From assembly GCF_902702775.1 (NCBI RefSeq), contig NZ_LR738724.1, positions 1,984,001-2,048,000 on the forward strand: a stretch of 64,000 bases of DNA. Reading direction: 5' to 3'. The translations under genes and the position numbers were made by a program. Position 1 is the stretch's first letter. Each line of letters starts with the position of its first letter. This document shows positions 62,140 to 64,000 of this stretch, one piece after another. This DNA comes from Streptococcus suis (lineage in GTDB: Bacteria; Bacillota; Bacilli; Lactobacillales; Streptococcaceae). The notes beneath the pieces were generated by a model that ran no database searches, was not told where the DNA came from, and was given only the letters and a program-made list of their open reading frames with translations.

Positions 62140-63105
62140 CTAAAAACCGGTGCCATACTCTCTGTAGGCAGACGCTACTCCTGTTGCAAAAGTTTGGATT
62201 AACTCTGGATCTCGTAATAATTCTGCGACAGGCTGTCCATTTAAGAAACCTTTTTTATTCTTAAATCCTGTAAAAGCTTGACATCTATCTTCAAGATTTT
62301 TTCTAGCTTCTAGAAATTCTGTTGGATTTTCTTTAGGATTATTAATATCGTAATCACCTGTACCCGACATGAATTCATCTAAGGTCATATGATTGGCAAG
62401 TTCCCGTAAACTACCAAAACGTTCTGGTTCAAAATTTGGTAATTCGATATTTAAAACAGAAGTTCCTAGAGCAAGGCACGGAAGAGTCGCATGAAGTCGT
62501 GTAGTAACAACTAAACGAGCTGATTGGTACAAATAAAGATAATATTTTGCTAACTTCATTCTACGTGTATCAGACATATATTTATGATTTGTATAAACAC
62601 TTAGTCGGATAACTGGTAATTTCGATTCTTTCTCTAACTTTTGACAAGCTTCCTCAGGAAGATCAATAGCCAGCACAAAGTCTTGTTTCTTAATATATTT
62701 CTCTGGTTGGAGGGTAAGAGTCATACAGCCAGACCAGTAAGATTCAACTCCCAAAGATTCCATATATTCCTTTGTGTCCGCACTTCTGGCACCAACTGGA
62801 CCATATTTTTTAAAGAACGCAACGTTTTCCTCTGATGAAAATGGTACTTTAGCGCGTCCAGTAACAAACATTGAAATTAATAGCGGAGTAATCTGTTCAT
62901 TTTTTAGTGGAAAATTTTGAGGTCTATGAGAGTACCAACCGTTCATGATCAGTTTAATTTGTTCATCGGTGTCTGGTTTAAAATCATTCATATAATCCCT
63001 GTTTATATAATAATCAATCTGTGGCAAGAAACGACTCGCCGCAATAGATTGGATTTCATCGCCGATGTTTTCTGTCGAATAACTGAACAATGCATACTTT
63101 ACCAT
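62140..63105 (-). CDS. Polysaccharide pyruvyl transferase family protein
   Basis: Protein of 321 residues of the PF04230 type: FSYSTENIGDEIQSIAASRF near the N-terminus, NGWYSHRPQNFP near 55, and SARLVVTTRLHATLPCLALG near 193, the donor-binding region. Members add ketal pyruvate to cell-surface glycans. It stands alone, without a capsule gene cluster nearby. The 293-base gap upstream (63106-63398) contains only the pgi terminator. Confidence 0.82.
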   Translation of the reverse strand: MVKYALFSYSTENIGDEIQSIAASRFLPQIDYYINRDYMNDFKPDTDEQIKLIMNGWYSHRPQNFPLKNEQITPLLISMFVTGRAKVPFSSEENVAFFKKYGPVGARSADTKEYMESLGVESYWSGCMTLTLQPEKYIKKQDFVLAIDLPEEACQKLEKESKLPVIRLSVYTNHKYMSDTRRMKLAKYYLYLYQSARLVVTTRLHATLPCLALGTSVLNIELPNFEPERFGSLRELANHMTLDEFMSGTGDYDINNPKENPTEFLEARKNLEDRCQAFTGFKNKKGFLNGQPVAELLRDPELIQTFATGVASAYREYGTGF

Positions 63106-63317
63106 AAATACCTCTTTTTAAAACTATATTAGTAACTATTATATCTAGTCCAAGGTAGTCTCGTCAATAGAAAAACTAAAAAAACATAGATTTTCAATAG
63201 AATTCTTACAACAAATACCTCAACACATTAGCACAAGACACATTGCTTATATAAAACAGCTGCAAAATATACCAACAATTTTTTTACCAATAGTTCCAAA
63301 TAGCGATTTAGATCGAT

Positions 63318-63346
63318 AAAAAAAGAACGATACCCTAGTATCGTTC
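63318..63346 (-). terminator. Terminator of pgi
   Basis: GAACGATAC and GTATCGTTC form a 9-bp stem with a CCTA loop, followed by seven T on the minus strand. Confidence 0.9.
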
Positions 63347-63398
63347 AAATCGTCTCGTTTTCTTTAGACGCACCACTATCTCTAGTGGAATGATTTTC

Positions 63399-64000
63399 TT
63401 ACAAACGTGCGTTCAATTCTGCACCGAGTTCTTCAAATCCTGGCTTACCAAGAAGAGCGAACATATTTTTCTTGTAGGCTTCTACACCTGGTTGGTCAAA
63501 TGGATTGATCGCATTGAGGTAACCAGAGATAGCAATCGCCAACTCGAAGAAGTAGAAGGTATAACCAAGTGTGAACTCATCTTGTTGTGGAAGGGTCACA
63601 AACATGTTTGGTACGCCACCATCTGTGTGAGCAAGAAGTACGCCGTCCGTTGCTTTTTTGTTTACAAAGTCAACATCCTTACCTTGCAAGTAGCCAAGGC
63701 CATCAAGGTCTTCTGCCATTTCAGGAATCAAGATATTTTTTCTTGGCTTGTCAACACGAACCACTGTCTCAAAGATGTTGCGGTTTCCTTCTTGGATGAA
63801 TTGTCCAAGAGAGTGCAAGTCTGTTGAGAAGTTAGCAGATGTTGGGTTGATACCTTTTTGGTCCTTACCTTCTGACTCGCCCGCCAATTGTTTCCACCAC
63901 TCGCTGAAGTATTGAAGCGATGGCTCGTAGTTAGCCAAGATTTCTGTTACATAGCCTTTTCTGTAAAGGATGTTACGAACAGCTGCATATTGGTATGCTT
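63399..64000 (-). CDS. pgi: Glucose-6-phosphate isomerase, C-terminal part (cut by window edge)
   Basis: Glycolytic interconversion of glucose-6-phosphate and fructose-6-phosphate. The last 200 codons are present and open to the window edge ([20 protein letters not shown] reads in). Conserved segments are [33 protein letters not shown] and [20 protein letters not shown]. The N-terminal half is outside. Confidence 0.95.
   Translation of the reverse strand, partial: AYQYAAVRNILYRKGYVTEILANYEPSLQYFSEWWKQLAGESEGKDQKGINPTSANFSTDLHSLGQFIQEGNRNIFETVVRVDKPRKNILIPEMAEDLDGLGYLQGKDVDFVNKKATDGVLLAHTDGGVPNMFVTLPQQDEFTLGYTFYFFELAIAISGYLNAINPFDQPGVEAYKKNMFALLGKPGFEELGAELNARL

Overview
The window looks like a chromosomal segment of a low-GC Firmicute, very probably Streptococcus suis or a close relative. 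The basis is gene content and order that I recognise: tatD-rnmV-rsmA, rsgA-rpe-thiN-rmuC-yhaM, rnpA-yidC-khpB, niaR-niaX and gpsA-galU, plus protein sequences that read as streptococcal orthologues (PBP2a, PurR, RadA, RnpA). No database search was possible.

Layout. 1-5.4 kb: the 5' part of a class A PBP (cut by the window edge), a ferredoxin/flavodoxin-NADP reductase, an RluA-type pseudouridine synthase and purR. 3.6-8.8 kb: a tightly packed minus-strand housekeeping operon, rsgA-rpe-thiN-rmuC-yhaM-aminoglycoside phosphotransferase-like kinase. 8.8-9.3 kb: a hairpin-dense intergenic element and tRNA-Leu(CAG). 9.4-17 kb: a heterodimeric ABC exporter, an LtaS-like sulfatase-fold membrane enzyme and a polytopic membrane protein with an attenuator-like leader. 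17-21.6 kb: rsmA, a YefM-YoeB toxin-antitoxin pair, a 650-bp gene-free stretch of nested palindromes and inverted repeats, a Nudix hydrolase, a DUF3916-like gene, rnmV and tatD. 21.7-24.2 kb: rpmH, khpB, yidC, rnpA. 24.3-32.2 kb: argGH, niaRX, a VOC protein, a Nudix hydrolase and mmuPM. 32.3-33.05 kb: a decayed IS200-type element. 33.1-42.8 kb: gltX, an MFS permease, a LytTR/LiaF-like pair, AIM24, a beta carbonic anhydrase, radA (AUC start), a histidine phosphatase, dut, RhuM and an orphan gene.

42.9-47.3 kb is the accessory centrepiece: an Rgg-type regulator divergent from a 37-residue hydrophobic peptide with a Trp-Trp-Ser-Trp core, followed by a lactococcin-972-like bacteriocin, a bacteriocin-associated membrane protein and an ABC ATPase. 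I read this as a self-contained peptide-quorum-sensing bacteriocin locus with its own immunity/efflux pair. It ends at a fragment of an ABC transporter gene; the complete gene lies 3.4 kb away. The stretch between (47.7-50.9 kb) holds a DUF454 protein, flavin reductases (one split by an amber codon) and an FNT channel.

51-64 kb: a MarR-controlled ABC exporter pair, gpsA-galU, rhomboid protease and 5-FTHF cyclo-ligase, dapH and its deacetylase, a lipoprotein with a (TA)n tract inside its promoter, a metallophosphatase, a polysaccharide pyruvyl transferase and the 3' part of pgi. I saw no CRISPR array, rRNA or prophage.
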